From an uncultured Bacteroidota bacterium (GTDB lineage Bacteria > Bacteroidota > Bacteroidia > B-17B0 > Aurantibacillaceae): DNA of 37,330 bases. Made by a program: the position numbers and the translations under genes. Under the pieces are notes generated by a model that had not been told where the DNA came from, did no database searches, and saw nothing but the letters and a program-made list of their open reading frames with translations. The DNA lies in NCBI GenBank assembly GCA_937868565.1, contig CALMND010000429.1, positions 1 to 37,330 of the forward strand, read 5' to 3'. Below are positions 15,678 through 25,267 of this stretch, one piece after another (position 1 is the first letter of the stretch; every line of letters starts with the position of its first letter).

Positions 15678-16231
15678 GATCTTAACTCACGCGGTTTAAG
15701 TTTAATGGCGGGATTTCCCTGATAAATCCAAAATGGTTCCAGCGAACTAGTGGCAATGCTTCCAACCGTTAAAAGGCTATGACTTCCTAACCTCACACCT
15801 GGGCAAACCACAGTTTTGGCGCCAGCCCAAGCCCCTTCTTCGAGCGTAATTTCTCCAGTTACTAAATCGAAAGTAGACTTTTTATAATTATGGTTGCCAC
15901 ACAATAGCAAGGCTCCTTGAGATACGCAGCAGTTGTCTTTCAAAGTTACTTTGGCTAGATTGTCAATCCAGACTTCCTCCCCAATCCAAACATGGCTGCC
16001 AACAACTAGATTCCAGGGGTATTTAATCGAAACGTGCGGTTTTATGATAAGACCCTGACCCACTTTAGCGCCAAACAAACGTAAGAGAAAACGCTTGGGG
16101 CCGTAATAGGGAAAAAAGGATTTGAAAAACGCACGATTAACCAAATACCAGGCGCCAATTATAAAAGTAGATCGCCCCGGTTTGTACCAGTCATTATTAA
16201 AGGAAGATAGATCAGTTTTTAATACAGTCAT
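15674..16231 (-). CDS. WcaF-like sugar O-acetyltransferase (left-handed beta-helix)
   Basis: The ATG at 16231 gives 185 residues; the frame extends upstream, but that part is antisense-like coding of the neighbouring glycosyltransferase end. The N-terminus (LSSFNNDWYKPGRS) and FFPYYGPKRFLLRLFGAKVGQGL are typical of WcaF-type colanic-acid acetyltransferases. Hexapeptide repeats follow (VVGSHVWIGEEVWID, LKDNCCVSQGALLLCGNHNY with the catalytic His, GAWAGAKTVVCPGV), then GNPAIKLKPRE. It should transfer acetyl from acetyl-CoA to a glycan residue. It is the last gene of the glycan operon and overlaps the upstream glycosyltransferase by 20 bases. Confidence 0.9.
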   Translation of the reverse strand: MTVLKTDLSSFNNDWYKPGRSTFIIGAWYLVNRAFFKSFFPYYGPKRFLLRLFGAKVGQGLIIKPHVSIKYPWNLVVGSHVWIGEEVWIDNLAKVTLKDNCCVSQGALLLCGNHNYKKSTFDLVTGEITLEEGAWAGAKTVVCPGVRLGSHSLLTVGSIATSSLEPFWIYQGNPAIKLKPRELRS

Positions 16232-17366
16232 TGAACAGAATCTTGTATTGATTTGAGATTTGCCCCAAGTCAATTTTGTTACTAATATAATTAATTGCTT
16301 TTTCACTTTTCAATGAAAAATCGTCTTGATTCATGGAAGCATAATAAACAATGGCATCAATAAATAATGGTTTAGCATTTAAAGCTATGGTAAAACCAGC
16401 ACCACTCTCATTCAAATCGCTCCAAGGAGTTTGATCGCTTATAATAGCTGGGCAGCCGCAAAGCAATGATTCAACAATAGAGTGCCCGTAATTTTCATTC
16501 AATGTCGGCAGTAACAGGCAATGATAATTGCAAATAACGCCTTGGACTTCATCAAATGGCAAATCTTGTTTGTAACTAACCTTTATATGGGCAGGTAATT
16601 TGGCGATTAGTTCTTTGCAGAAATTCCAATAATCAGCGTCCTCTCTATTCCCAAAAACATCGTATTCAACATTATACTGTGATGGAATAGATGCCAATAA
16701 CTCGATCGCATAATGTAAATTTTTTACTCTAGCAACACGAGAAAGATAAAAAAGTTTAAGGTGATTAACCGTCTTAATAACTTTGTTGCGCATAACCGGT
16801 GAAGAGTTAACATTTGGCGCAACGAGTATTTTAGAGTGCATGAATTTTGATAGGATGTCAGACTCTTCTTGTTTTTGGGTTGCGTGAAAAATTATTTTTT
16901 TATAAGAATTGAGTATTTGTGCTATGAATATAAAAGCGCTTTTTTTAAAAGATTTTAGACCAAGAGCTCCTTTACCCAACATTCCTCTGGGAGCCAGTAA
17001 AATAGGTTGATTAATGAGACCTTTGTTTTTAAGTCGCACTATATTAATCGAAAAACTGTAGGACCAAAAACTATTTAAATAAATTAAGTTAGGATTTATT
17101 TTGTGAAACAGGCCAATCATGTTTTCAGAATTTAACCGGCCAGAACTAAAATAGTAGTAATGAACAGAATCTTTATACAGTAAGGTGTCTGCATCAACAC
17201 CCGAATACTGCTGTTCGCTACCTAAGTCTTTGTTAGTTGTAATAATATAAAAATCGAAATCGTTTTTTAAAAGATTCACTAAAGAATAAACAGAACGTAC
17301 CGGACCGCCAGCCCTTGTACCAGGAAGATACCAGTCAATTAAAACGGCTATTTTTGGTTTATTCAC
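16212..17366 (-). CDS. Family 4 glycosyltransferase
   Basis: The 384-residue protein has GT-B fold features. The N-terminal domain opens with KIAVLIDWYLPGTRAGGPVR, the usual glycine-rich acceptor loop of GT4 enzymes. The C-terminal nucleotide-sugar domain has FYLSRVARVKNLHYAIE and the E-x7-E signature (ENYGHSIVE) followed by SLLCGCPAIISDQTPW. It should act on the cytoplasmic face of the inner membrane in building an envelope glycan; donor and acceptor cannot be read. It overlaps asnB by 8 bases and the acetyltransferase by 20, so the three are coupled. Confidence 0.92.
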   Translation of the reverse strand: MNKPKIAVLIDWYLPGTRAGGPVRSVYSLVNLLKNDFDFYIITTNKDLGSEQQYSGVDADTLLYKDSVHYYYFSSGRLNSENMIGLFHKINPNLIYLNSFWSYSFSINIVRLKNKGLINQPILLAPRGMLGKGALGLKSFKKSAFIFIAQILNSYKKIIFHATQKQEESDILSKFMHSKILVAPNVNSSPVMRNKVIKTVNHLKLFYLSRVARVKNLHYAIELLASIPSQYNVEYDVFGNREDADYWNFCKELIAKLPAHIKVSYKQDLPFDEVQGVICNYHCLLLPTLNENYGHSIVESLLCGCPAIISDQTPWSDLNESGAGFTIALNAKPLFIDAIVYYASMNQDDFSLKSEKAINYISNKIDLGQISNQYKILFNDCIKN

Positions 17367-19254
17367 TAATTTGTATTTTATTTTCTTTTAACCAAGTATT
17401 TAAAACGACAATGTGCCAAACTCTAGCCCATGTAATAGTTGGGTCGTTTCTTAAAAAGCGACGCCATAATTCTAGGATTGCACTCTTGTGACAAAAAGAA
17501 TATTCAGAAAATTCTGAGATATTCAATTCACAAAAGCTTTTTAGTTCGTTTTTTAACCAATATTGCCAGGGGAGGGTAAATCCCATTTTAGGGCGGTTTA
17601 TAATTTCTCCTGGTAATAGCTCGGAAACACTATCAATTAATAATTTTTTAGGTGTGTGTGGAAACTTGTAAGCGTCTTTAACTCCCAAGACAAATTCAAT
17701 CAAATGATAATCTAAAAAAGGTTCCCGCACTTCCAAAGCAACCGCCATGCTCATTTGGTCGGTGTCTCTTAACAACGTGTTTTGTAAGTAAGTACCTATT
17801 TCGCTTAGCGAAACGGCACTTAAAAAGTGGTCTTCAACTTGTGGAACCTCCGCTATTAATTTTTCTATTTGAGAGAAGGGTTTAGCTTCTTTTAAAAGTT
17901 GTGAAAGCTCTTCTTGTGTAAATAGGCTCCTATTTAGAATGTATGCAGAGTTAAAGTTAATTACTTTCTGACCCAAGAGCTCCGAAATTTTATTTCCGCT
18001 TACAGAATGTTTCATTTTTTTAATAGCTAATCCAGCAGCATTTCTAGCAAACAGAGGAATAGAATTAATCCACGATTTATTTTGAAGACTCACCATTCGT
18101 TTAAAAACATCATACCCTGCAAATAGCTCATCGCCGCCTATACCGCTGAGAGCCATAGTTACACCCGCATTTTTCGTTGCTTTTGAAACAATATAAGTGT
18201 TTGGACCGTCTCCACTGGGGTGGTCAGTGGCAGAAAGCGCTTCCGGTAATTGTTTCAAAAAATCGGCAGGGCTTAATTTAACCTCATGATGTTCCGTATT
18301 AAATTTTTTGGAAATAAGTTTAGCGAATTTTGCTTCCGAAAATGCACTTTCATCAAAACTAACGTTGAAAGTTTGGATTTTTTTCGAACTGACCTTGCCC
18401 ATTAAACCAACGACAATACTTGAATCAATCCCACCTGAAAGAAATGCACCGAAAGGGACGTCGGCCACTAAGCGTCTTTGGACAGAAAGACTTAGTAGTT
18501 CATTCACTTTACTGCAAATTTCAGTGTAGCTTAAATCTATAGATGAGTTCTTGATGTTATTTATGTTATAGTACTTTATGATATTTGCTTTATTGCCTTG
18601 GTATTCGATGAGGTGTCCGGGTAGAAGCATTTTTATGCCTTTAACTACCGTGTTGGGGGCAAATACGGTTTGGTACATTAGATACTCTGCAATAACCTCC
18701 TTGTTAACATAGAAATTTTTTATGCCTGAGTGAATAATTGGCCTCGCTTCACTTGAAAAGATAAAACCTTCAGTGCCAAAATAATAGTAGAGGGGTTTTA
18801 CACCTACCCTGTCGCGGGCAAGAGTTAACTTGTTCTCTAGCGTATCATAGATGCAAAAAGCGTACATACCGTTAAATAACTGAAGACAATTATTGCCCCA
18901 CCTTTGAAAAGCGGCTAAAACGACTTCCGTGTCAGAATTAGTCTTAAAGAGATAAGGTATTTCGTTTGAACCTTGTTTAGATTGCTGCAGTTCAAGTTTG
19001 AGCTCTTTATAATTGTATAATTCGCCATTATAAACAATTACATATCGACCATCAGAAGACAGAAAGGGCTGATTGCTTTCCTCGCTTAAATCAATAATAG
19101 AAAGTCGTCTATGACCTAGGCTGACGAATGAATTACTCCAAAGTCCATCATTGTCAGGCCCTCTGTGCGCTAAGATTTTGTTCATTTTCCGAACAACTTC
19201 CAATCTTTTTTCGCTGGAATGAATTTCAGAAACAAAACCATTAATACCGCACAT
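17359..19254 (-). CDS. asnB: Asparagine synthase (glutamine-hydrolysing) family amidotransferase
   Basis: The 631-residue protein starts MCGINGF, leaving the nucleophile Cys2 after Met removal. The class II glutaminase domain has AHRGPDNDG, GHRRLSIIDL, NGELYNYKEL and SDTEVVLAAF. The synthetase domain has the PP-loop LSGGIDSSIV (about residue 272) and SGIGGDELFAGY. Both halves look intact. In glycan loci, AsnB-type proteins often amidate a uronic acid or an amino-acid side group of the polysaccharide instead of making free asparagine. Position between a glycosyltransferase and an epimerase favours that here, but ordinary asparagine synthesis cannot be excluded. Confidence 0.92.
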   Translation of the reverse strand: MCGINGFVSEIHSSEKRLEVVRKMNKILAHRGPDNDGLWSNSFVSLGHRRLSIIDLSEESNQPFLSSDGRYVIVYNGELYNYKELKLELQQSKQGSNEIPYLFKTNSDTEVVLAAFQRWGNNCLQLFNGMYAFCIYDTLENKLTLARDRVGVKPLYYYFGTEGFIFSSEARPIIHSGIKNFYVNKEVIAEYLMYQTVFAPNTVVKGIKMLLPGHLIEYQGNKANIIKYYNINNIKNSSIDLSYTEICSKVNELLSLSVQRRLVADVPFGAFLSGGIDSSIVVGLMGKVSSKKIQTFNVSFDESAFSEAKFAKLISKKFNTEHHEVKLSPADFLKQLPEALSATDHPSGDGPNTYIVSKATKNAGVTMALSGIGGDELFAGYDVFKRMVSLQNKSWINSIPLFARNAAGLAIKKMKHSVSGNKISELLGQKVINFNSAYILNRSLFTQEELSQLLKEAKPFSQIEKLIAEVPQVEDHFLSAVSLSEIGTYLQNTLLRDTDQMSMAVALEVREPFLDYHLIEFVLGVKDAYKFPHTPKKLLIDSVSELLPGEIINRPKMGFTLPWQYWLKNELKSFCELNISEFSEYSFCHKSAILELWRRFLRNDPTITWARVWHIVVLNTWLKENKIQISE

Positions 19255-19257
19255 GAA

Positions 19258-20220
19258 TTATTTTTCTCTAATGGAGTTTAAGAAGCGTTGATCGTTCATC
19301 ATTCGTTTTATCCCCTCTTCTATTCCAATTAATTTTTTTTGGAGAATTTCACGCATCTTAAAATTGTCGGGTTGTCTCCGTGTCATATCACCTTCCTTTA
19401 AAGGAGGCAGATGAATGATTTTAGATGAAGAGTTGGCAAGCTTGATCGTTAATTCAGCTAAAGATTTTATAGTGGTTAATTCATCATTGCCAATGTTAAT
19501 GACTTCATTGGTCAATAATTTATTTTCGAAAATATGATTACAAACGTCTACAGTGTCATCAACATAAGTGAATGTTCTAGTTTGCGAACCGTCTCCGTAT
19601 ACAGTAATATCCTTATTGTGAAGAGCCGCAGCCAAAAACCTAGCCACAACAAAATCAGTACTTTGGTTTGGGCCATAGGTATTGAAAAATCTGAAAATGG
19701 TATAAGGTAACTGGTAAATTTGTCCGTAGCTCCTGAAAAAACACTCGCCCACATTTTTCACAACGGCGTATGGAACTCTTGAGTTTAGTGGTGTGCGGTG
19801 TTCGTTTTGAGGAAGTTCAACGGGTTCTCCATAAACTTCTGAACTGGAAGAAAAATAAACATGTTTTACGGTTGAGTTTTTAGAAAAATTTAGTATATTT
19901 TTTATACCCTCAATATCATTAAGAACATCTATTGGATTTTCCTGTGTTCTTATAACCCCTACAACCGCAGAAAAATGAAAAACATAATCAAAATTGTAGG
20001 AAAGCATCACCGAGGAAATGTCATTCTTTTGATTGACATCGGCTTTAATAAATTTCCAATTCGGTTTTTCAGAGGAAGGAAGCTTTGACAGATAACCGGT
20101 AGAAAGATTGTCTACAATTACTACAAAGTTATTCGGATTGCTTATTAATTTTTCAACCAAAGCGCTCCCTATGTTTCCGGCTCCTCCGGTAACAAGAATT
20201 TTAATTTTTTCTGTAATCAT
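19258..20220 (-). CDS. NAD-dependent nucleotide-sugar epimerase/dehydratase (extended SDR)
   Basis: The 320-residue extended SDR has the NAD-binding motif VTGGAGNIGSALVE near the N-terminus, the acidic VDNLSTG strand end, and the catalytic SSSEVYG plus Y151-x3-K155 (YAVVK). FFNTYGPNQ and TRTFTYVDDTVD are typical of GalE/UDP-glucuronate-decarboxylase-like enzymes. It modifies a nucleotide sugar in the cytoplasm; exact activity (4-epimerase, decarboxylase or dehydratase) cannot be settled from sequence. It ends 3 bases before asnB and overlaps the upstream glycosyltransferase by 20 bases. Confidence 0.92.
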   Translation of the reverse strand: MITEKIKILVTGGAGNIGSALVEKLISNPNNFVVIVDNLSTGYLSKLPSSEKPNWKFIKADVNQKNDISSVMLSYNFDYVFHFSAVVGVIRTQENPIDVLNDIEGIKNILNFSKNSTVKHVYFSSSSEVYGEPVELPQNEHRTPLNSRVPYAVVKNVGECFFRSYGQIYQLPYTIFRFFNTYGPNQSTDFVVARFLAAALHNKDITVYGDGSQTRTFTYVDDTVDVCNHIFENKLLTNEVINIGNDELTTIKSLAELTIKLANSSSKIIHLPPLKEGDMTRRQPDNFKMREILQKKLIGIEEGIKRMMNDQRFLNSIREK

Positions 20221-21253
20221 CGTATATTTCTGACAAAGTATTTGCCCAGTCTTTCAAGTTTATTTGCTGAGCCAACGCGTTACTTTTTTCCGACATTAAA
20301 AGTAGTTCTTTATCGCTTAATTCGGTTATTTTTTTTAAATGTTGTTTTATATTGCTTACATTACCAGACAAAAAGGAATACCCGTTTTTGCTCTCCTCAA
20401 GAAAGACCTCCTTTGCCCCTACAGAATTGCTCAAAAGCAACGGAAGTCCCGCGGCAGCATATTCCTGAACAACAACTCCCCAAGGCTCAAAGCGACTCGG
20501 GAGCACAAACACGCCGCACTGACTCAATATTGGCTCCAGATCTTTAGGCTGGACAAAGCCAAAATGTTTAATGTGTGGATGTTTAATGGGTGTTATATCG
20601 CCTACCCCTAAACACCAAAGCTCCCAATCATTCGAATTTTCGGCCTTTAACTCGATGAAGGCCTCCCAAAGGTCGGTGATGCCTTTAAAATTGTAATACC
20701 TTCCAACATACAAGAATCGTTTTGGAAAAGCAAGATGTTTTTGATTCTTTTGTTTATTATAAATAGCGTTGAATCGGGTGAGGTCGCAACAGTAGAATTT
20801 TTTTTTAATTATGCCCTTTTTGAAGCCTAATTTATTTAAATACTTGGCCTGTATTTCACCTGGCACCCAGGCATGCGAAAATGTATTTAGTAGAAAGAAG
20901 GGACTTAAAAAAACGGCCAGATACTGTTTTAAACTACCTCTCCATTGTGTGTCGCAAGTGAGTACGGTAGGAATTTTTTTGAAGTAGCGTTTAGTGAGAC
21001 TTAAATAATCGCGGTCAACCCAACCGCTACAAACAATAATATCTGGATTGATTTTTGAGGCCAATTGAGAGAGCTGATTCTCACTAAACATTTTCTTGTC
21101 GTATACTTTTATTTTTTCTGAAAAATTGAAATGAAATGGAGCCTCATTATTCACAGGCCAGCGAATAATATGGACCTCATTAGTGGCAGAAAGTTCGTCG
21201 CAGCACTTCAAAAAGTAATCTGCTAGTTCAGAGTATAAAAACAAAACGGTCAT
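20201..21253 (-). CDS. Family 4 glycosyltransferase
   Basis: The 350-residue GT-B protein has a short N-terminal domain (VLFLYSELADYFLKCCDEL) and a C-terminal domain with RFLYVGRYYNFKGITDLWEAF and the E-x7-E signature in RFEPWGVVVQEYAAAGLP, followed by NSVGAKEVF. It resembles retaining GT4 enzymes of O-antigen or exopolysaccharide loci. The ATG overlaps the murB stop as TAATG, so translation is coupled to murB. Specificity is unknown. Confidence 0.9.
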   Translation of the reverse strand: MTVLFLYSELADYFLKCCDELSATNEVHIIRWPVNNEAPFHFNFSEKIKVYDKKMFSENQLSQLASKINPDIIVCSGWVDRDYLSLTKRYFKKIPTVLTCDTQWRGSLKQYLAVFLSPFFLLNTFSHAWVPGEIQAKYLNKLGFKKGIIKKKFYCCDLTRFNAIYNKQKNQKHLAFPKRFLYVGRYYNFKGITDLWEAFIELKAENSNDWELWCLGVGDITPIKHPHIKHFGFVQPKDLEPILSQCGVFVLPSRFEPWGVVVQEYAAAGLPLLLSNSVGAKEVFLEESKNGYSFLSGNVSNIKQHLKKITELSDKELLLMSEKSNALAQQINLKDWANTLSEIYDDYRKN

Positions 21254-22272
21254 TAAATGATATTTACCTCACGTTCAAGAATTACTCCAAATTTATCAAA
21301 TACTTTTTTCATAACGTGACTGGAAAGATTGTAAACATCAAGTCCGGTGCTGTTGTTTTTGTTGATGAGTACCAAAGCCTGCTTTAGGTGCACGGCAGCC
21401 CCCTTATGCTCGTATCCCTTTAAGCCACACTGTTCTATTAACCAGCCTGCTGCGAGTTTGTAATTTCCATTGTTTAACGGATAGGCAACCAAGTCTTTGA
21501 ATTGATGTTTAAGCTTCAAATATTGAGTAAATGGAATCTCAGGATTCTTAAAGAAGCTACCGGCATTTCCGGAAACTCTAGGGTCGGGCAATTTGCTTTG
21601 TCGAATATTTATAACAGCTCTTGAAACGTCTCTTATAGTTGGAGAGTCAATTCCCATAGCCTCGAGCTCGCTGTTAATTGCACCGTAAGTGGTATTCAGC
21701 ACACCATTTTTTGTGAGCCTAAAGGTTACTGAAGAGATTAAGAATAGATTCCTGTATTTGTTCTTAAAGACACTTTCCCTGTACCCAAAACCGCAGGCTT
21801 CTTTTTTGAAAATTTTGATGCTCGCGTCCTCAACAGAACAAGCCTCTAATTCTTCAAAAGTCTCTTTTATTTCAACACCGTAAGCACCTATGTTTTGCAT
21901 AGGACTGGCCCCCACGCAGCCTGGAATTAAGGATAAATTTTCTAATCCAGAAAAATTATGGTCTATGCTCCACATTACAAAATCATGCCAAACTTCTCCC
22001 GCTGCAACATTAACGAGGACTTCTTCTGAATTTTCAGAAATTATATTAATTCCTTTGAAATTATTTTTAATGACAATGCCGTTAAAGTCTTTTGTAAATA
22101 GTAAATTACTGCCGCCACCTATTATCAATTTCTGATTGTTTTGATAGACGACTTGCTTGGTAAGTTCAGAAAAGCTTGAAATGGAATCAACCTCCACGAA
22201 ATAGTCACAATAGGCCTCAATACCAAAAGTGTTATAAGGTTTAAGATTAACGTGTTCTTTTATGTTCAGCAT
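21253..22272 (-). CDS. murB: UDP-N-acetylenolpyruvoylglucosamine reductase
   Basis: The 339-residue enzyme is of the E. coli-like (type I) form. The FAD-binding half has LIIGGGSNLLFTKDFNG and CVGASPMQNIGAYGVEI. Catalytic residues are visible: the Arg in GFGYRES, Ser239 in GNAGSFFKNP, and the Glu in the final ILEREV. It reduces UDP-GlcNAc-enolpyruvate to UDP-MurNAc in cytoplasmic peptidoglycan precursor synthesis. It is unusual in heading a glycan operon instead of the mur-fts cluster; I see no second copy here. A possible -7 box sits just before the ATG. Confidence 0.96.
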   Translation of the reverse strand: MLNIKEHVNLKPYNTFGIEAYCDYFVEVDSISSFSELTKQVVYQNNQKLIIGGGSNLLFTKDFNGIVIKNNFKGINIISENSEEVLVNVAAGEVWHDFVMWSIDHNFSGLENLSLIPGCVGASPMQNIGAYGVEIKETFEELEACSVEDASIKIFKKEACGFGYRESVFKNKYRNLFLISSVTFRLTKNGVLNTTYGAINSELEAMGIDSPTIRDVSRAVINIRQSKLPDPRVSGNAGSFFKNPEIPFTQYLKLKHQFKDLVAYPLNNGNYKLAAGWLIEQCGLKGYEHKGAAVHLKQALVLINKNNSTGLDVYNLSSHVMKKVFDKFGVILEREVNII

Positions 22273-22279
22273 TTGGAAA

Positions 22280-22287
22280 CAAAAATA
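22280..22287 (-). promoter_or_regulatory. Candidate -7 box (TATTTTTG) for the murB-led glycan operon
   Basis: An exact TAnnTTTG match on the minus strand, ending 7 bases before the murB ATG at 22272. A start there would give an almost leaderless mRNA. No clear -33 TTG. Confidence 0.3.
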
Positions 22288-22340
22288 TATAATAATATAG
22301 GTGTAATATTTTTATCTTTAGGCCAATATCAACAAACTAT

Positions 22341-23471
22341 TTGTTTACAACACACAAAATAGCAACGGTTAGCGTTATTAACGATTTGGTTAGCGATAAC
22401 AGGGTTAATAAAACCTGCCTCGTACTTAAAGAATGCGGTTATGATGTAATATTGATAGGGAGAAAACTACCTAATTCTTCACGCATCCCTGATTGGCCAT
22501 TTAAATCCATTCGAATGCGTTTGTTTTTTTTAAGTGGGCCCGCTTTTTATTTGTTCTTTAACTTAAGGCTTTTCTTACAACTTATTTTTAGGAAAACACA
22601 TCTGTTGTACGCTAACGATTTAGACACATTACTGCCAAATTTTATTGTATCTCGAATACGGAATATACCAATGATTTATGATAGTCATGAGTTATTTTGT
22701 GAAGTTCCTGAATTGAAAAAATCAAAGATAAAAAAAGCTGTCTGGCTTTGGCTTGAAGGAGCGCTGGTGCCAAATCTTAAAACATGTATAACGGTAAATG
22801 ACAGTATTGCCAAAATTTTCGAAGAAAAATACAAGGTAAAATTTAATACAGTCAGAAACATATCTAATGCGCCTCGGCATATTAAATTGAAGCCGAGGGA
22901 AGAGCTTGGCTTACCAATCGACAAAAAAATCATCTTGATGCAGGGAGCGGGTATTAACATGGACAGAGGAGCCGAAGAACTGGTTGAGGCCATGCATTTG
23001 GTTGAAGGAGCGGTTCTGGTTATTATTGGTAGTGGTGATGTATGGGGCGTTTTGAAGAAAAAAGTTCTGAAAGAACAAATGGGCGAACGGGTAAGATTGA
23101 TAGATAAATTGCCAAAGGAAGATTTGGCACATTATACGGGAAACGCCGATATTGGTTTGAGTATTGATAAAAACACAAACCTTAATTATTATTATAGTTT
23201 ACCAAATAAAATCTTTGATTATATTCAGGCTGGCTTGCCAATTTTGGCTAGCCGATTGCCAGAGGTGGAGAAAATTATTTCAGCTTATCAGGTAGGAGAG
23301 TTTGTTGAAAGTCACGAACCAAAGGCATTAGCGCAAAAAATTATTAGCATGTTAAATTCTCGAGAACTGCTTAAATATAGGGAAAACGCTATGCAAGCAA
23401 GCGCTATACTCACTTGGGAAAAGGAAAAAGGAACCCTTGAAACAATAATAAAATCAGTTATACGCCAATAA
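22341..23471 (+). CDS. Family 4 glycosyltransferase
   Basis: The 376-residue protein starts at a TTG (22341); no ATG or GTG is available near the conserved N-terminus [19 protein letters not shown], which is the typical opening of this GT-B group. Conserved parts include [49 protein letters not shown], and [24 protein letters not shown] candidate -7 box with one mismatch (TATCTTTA, 22313-22320) precedes it. It is divergent from murB across 68 bases and precedes lpxD by 40 bases. It probably adds a sugar to lipopolysaccharide or another envelope glycan. Confidence 0.88.
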   Translation: MFTTHKIATVSVINDLVSDNRVNKTCLVLKECGYDVILIGRKLPNSSRIPDWPFKSIRMRLFFLSGPAFYLFFNLRLFLQLIFRKTHLLYANDLDTLLPNFIVSRIRNIPMIYDSHELFCEVPELKKSKIKKAVWLWLEGALVPNLKTCITVNDSIAKIFEEKYKVKFNTVRNISNAPRHIKLKPREELGLPIDKKIILMQGAGINMDRGAEELVEAMHLVEGAVLVIIGSGDVWGVLKKKVLKEQMGERVRLIDKLPKEDLAHYTGNADIGLSIDKNTNLNYYYSLPNKIFDYIQAGLPILASRLPEVEKIISAYQVGEFVESHEPKALAQKIISMLNSRELLKYRENAMQASAILTWEKEKGTLETIIKSVIRQ

Positions 23472-23511
23472 TCGGATAATTAATAAAAAATGTAATTTAG
23501 CTTTCAGATTT

Positions 23512-24549
23512 ATGGAATTTTCAGCGAAACAAATAGCAGAGCTTTTAAATGGATTGGTTGAAGGCGACGAAAACGCGAGAGTGAGGAATATATCCAAGAT
23601 TGAAGAAGGGAGCTCAGGCACTCTATCTTTTTTGGCTAACCCAATCTATACAAACTTTATTTATACAACCGACGCTAGTATTGTTTTGGTGAATAAAACA
23701 CTGGTATTAGACAGACCAATAAAATCAAGTTGCACTTTGGTAAGAGTTGAAAATGCTTATGAATCTTTTGCTAAACGCCTGCAAATTTATTCCCAGTTAA
23801 AGGAAAAAAAAGTAGGAATTGAACAACCAAGTTTTGTTTCGCCTAACGCGGTTTTAGGGATCGACTGTTATGTCGGCGCTTTTGCGTATATCGGTCAAAG
23901 CGTCAAAATAGGAAGTAACGTAAAAATATATCCTCATGTATTCATTGGAGATAATTGTGAGATAGGTGATAACACCACGCTGTTTTCAGGCGTCAAAGTT
24001 TACTTTGAGTGTAAAATCGGAAAGAACTGCACAATTCACGCAAATACCGTAGTTGGTAGCGACGGTTTTGGCTTTGCGCCGAACACAGAAGGGCAGACTT
24101 TTGTTAAAGTACCACAAATAGGAAATGTAATCATAGAGGATAATGTAGAGGTTGGCTCCAACACATCCATAGACCGAGCAACACTTGGTTCAACTATTTT
24201 GAAGGAAGGAGTTAAACTTGATAACCTTGTTCAAATCGCACACAATGTTTACATTGGCGAAAACACGGTAATTGCTGGATTGACGGGAGTTGCGGGCTCT
24301 AGCAAAGTTGGTAAAAATTGTATGATTGGTGCACAAGTCGGAGTCGCGGGACATCTTAAAATTGCAGACGGAGTAAAAATTGCTGGTCAATCTGGTATTG
24401 GCTCGAGTATCGAGAAAGAAGGAGAAATTGTACAAGGTTCCCCCGCTTTCAATATCGGAGAATATAAACGTAGTTATGTTTTGTTTAGAAGTCTACCAAA
24501 ATTAAACGATAAAATATCGGAATTAACGAGAAAACTAAATTCGAAATAA
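23512..24549 (+). CDS. lpxD: UDP-3-O-acylglucosamine N-acyltransferase
   Basis: The 345-residue protein has the LpxD uridine-binding N-terminal domain (about 1-100: [16 protein letters not shown]), then a left-handed beta-helix of hexapeptide repeats. The catalytic His is H244 in [19 protein letters not shown], and [14 protein letters not shown] and IDRATLG are further signatures. The C-terminus is helical ([16 protein letters not shown]). It adds the second acyl chain in lipid A synthesis. It is not next to lpxC/fabZ or lpxA, the usual lipid A neighbours in this phylum, and lies 1 base from bshB1. Confidence 0.96.
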   Translation: MEFSAKQIAELLNGLVEGDENARVRNISKIEEGSSGTLSFLANPIYTNFIYTTDASIVLVNKTLVLDRPIKSSCTLVRVENAYESFAKRLQIYSQLKEKKVGIEQPSFVSPNAVLGIDCYVGAFAYIGQSVKIGSNVKIYPHVFIGDNCEIGDNTTLFSGVKVYFECKIGKNCTIHANTVVGSDGFGFAPNTEGQTFVKVPQIGNVIIEDNVEVGSNTSIDRATLGSTILKEGVKLDNLVQIAHNVYIGENTVIAGLTGVAGSSKVGKNCMIGAQVGVAGHLKIADGVKIAGQSGIGSSIEKEGEIVQGSPAFNIGEYKRSYVLFRSLPKLNDKISELTRKLNSK

Positions 24550-24550
24550 A

Positions 24551-25267
24551 ATGAAAGTAGATATATTAGCCATCGGGATTCATCCGGATGATGTGGAACT
24601 CAGCTGTGCAGGTACAATTGCCAAACATGTAGCAATGGGTAAAAAAGTGGGTATTCTTGACTTAACACTTGGAGAGTTAGGAACGCGGGGTAATGCAGAA
24701 ACTAGAACCAGAGAAGCAATGGAAGCTGCTAGAATTGTTGGAGCTTCCTTTCGAAAACAGCTAAAGTTTAAAGATGGATTTTTTCAGAATAACGAAGAAC
24801 ATCAACGTAAAATTATCGAACAAATTCGATTAGCCCAACCTGATATTATATTGTGTAATGCTGTGAGCGATCGACATCCAGATCATGGCCGTGCTGCCAA
24901 GTTAACGTCTGAAGCTTGTTTTTATAGTGGTTTAGCCAAAATCGAAACTCTTTTTAATAGTAAACCACAAAATCCTTGGCGACCAAAAGTTGTTTATCAC
25001 TATATACAAGACCAATACATACATCCGGATTTTGTGATTGATGTTTCGGAGTATGTAGAAGTAAAACAAAAAGCAATAATGGCATTTGCTTCCCAATTTT
25101 ATGACCCAAAATCAAAAGAACCAGAGACACCAATATCGAGTAAAGAATTTCTAGAGTATCTTAATAGTAAAATGGCATTATGGGGGAGAGCAATTGGAGC
25201 AAAATACGCTGAGGGCTATACCGTTAGCCGCTACCCTGGAGTAAATTCTTTGTACGATCTTTTATAA
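24551..25267 (+). CDS. bshB1: Bacillithiol biosynthesis deacetylase BshB1
   Basis: The 238-residue protein of the PIG-L/LmbE fold has the zinc motif HPDD (residues 11-14) and the later DRHPDHGRAA. ILDLTLGELGTRGN and WRPKVVYHYIQDQYIHPDFVIDVS match the BshB1 subgroup. It removes acetyl from GlcNAc-malate, the second step in making the thiol bacillithiol; bshA and bshC are not in the window. It begins 1 base after lpxD, so the two are coupled. Its end overlaps the convergent hydrolase gene by 6 bases. Confidence 0.94.
   Translation: MKVDILAIGIHPDDVELSCAGTIAKHVAMGKKVGILDLTLGELGTRGNAETRTREAMEAARIVGASFRKQLKFKDGFFQNNEEHQRKIIEQIRLAQPDIILCNAVSDRHPDHGRAAKLTSEACFYSGLAKIETLFNSKPQNPWRPKVVYHYIQDQYIHPDFVIDVSEYVEVKQKAIMAFASQFYDPKSKEPETPISSKEFLEYLNSKMALWGRAIGAKYAEGYTVSRYPGVNSLYDLL

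Noticed and set aside
20242-20611. Plus-strand open frames of 90-101 codons
   Set aside because: They are shadows of the family 4 glycosyltransferase on the minus strand and show no start signals or conserved features.
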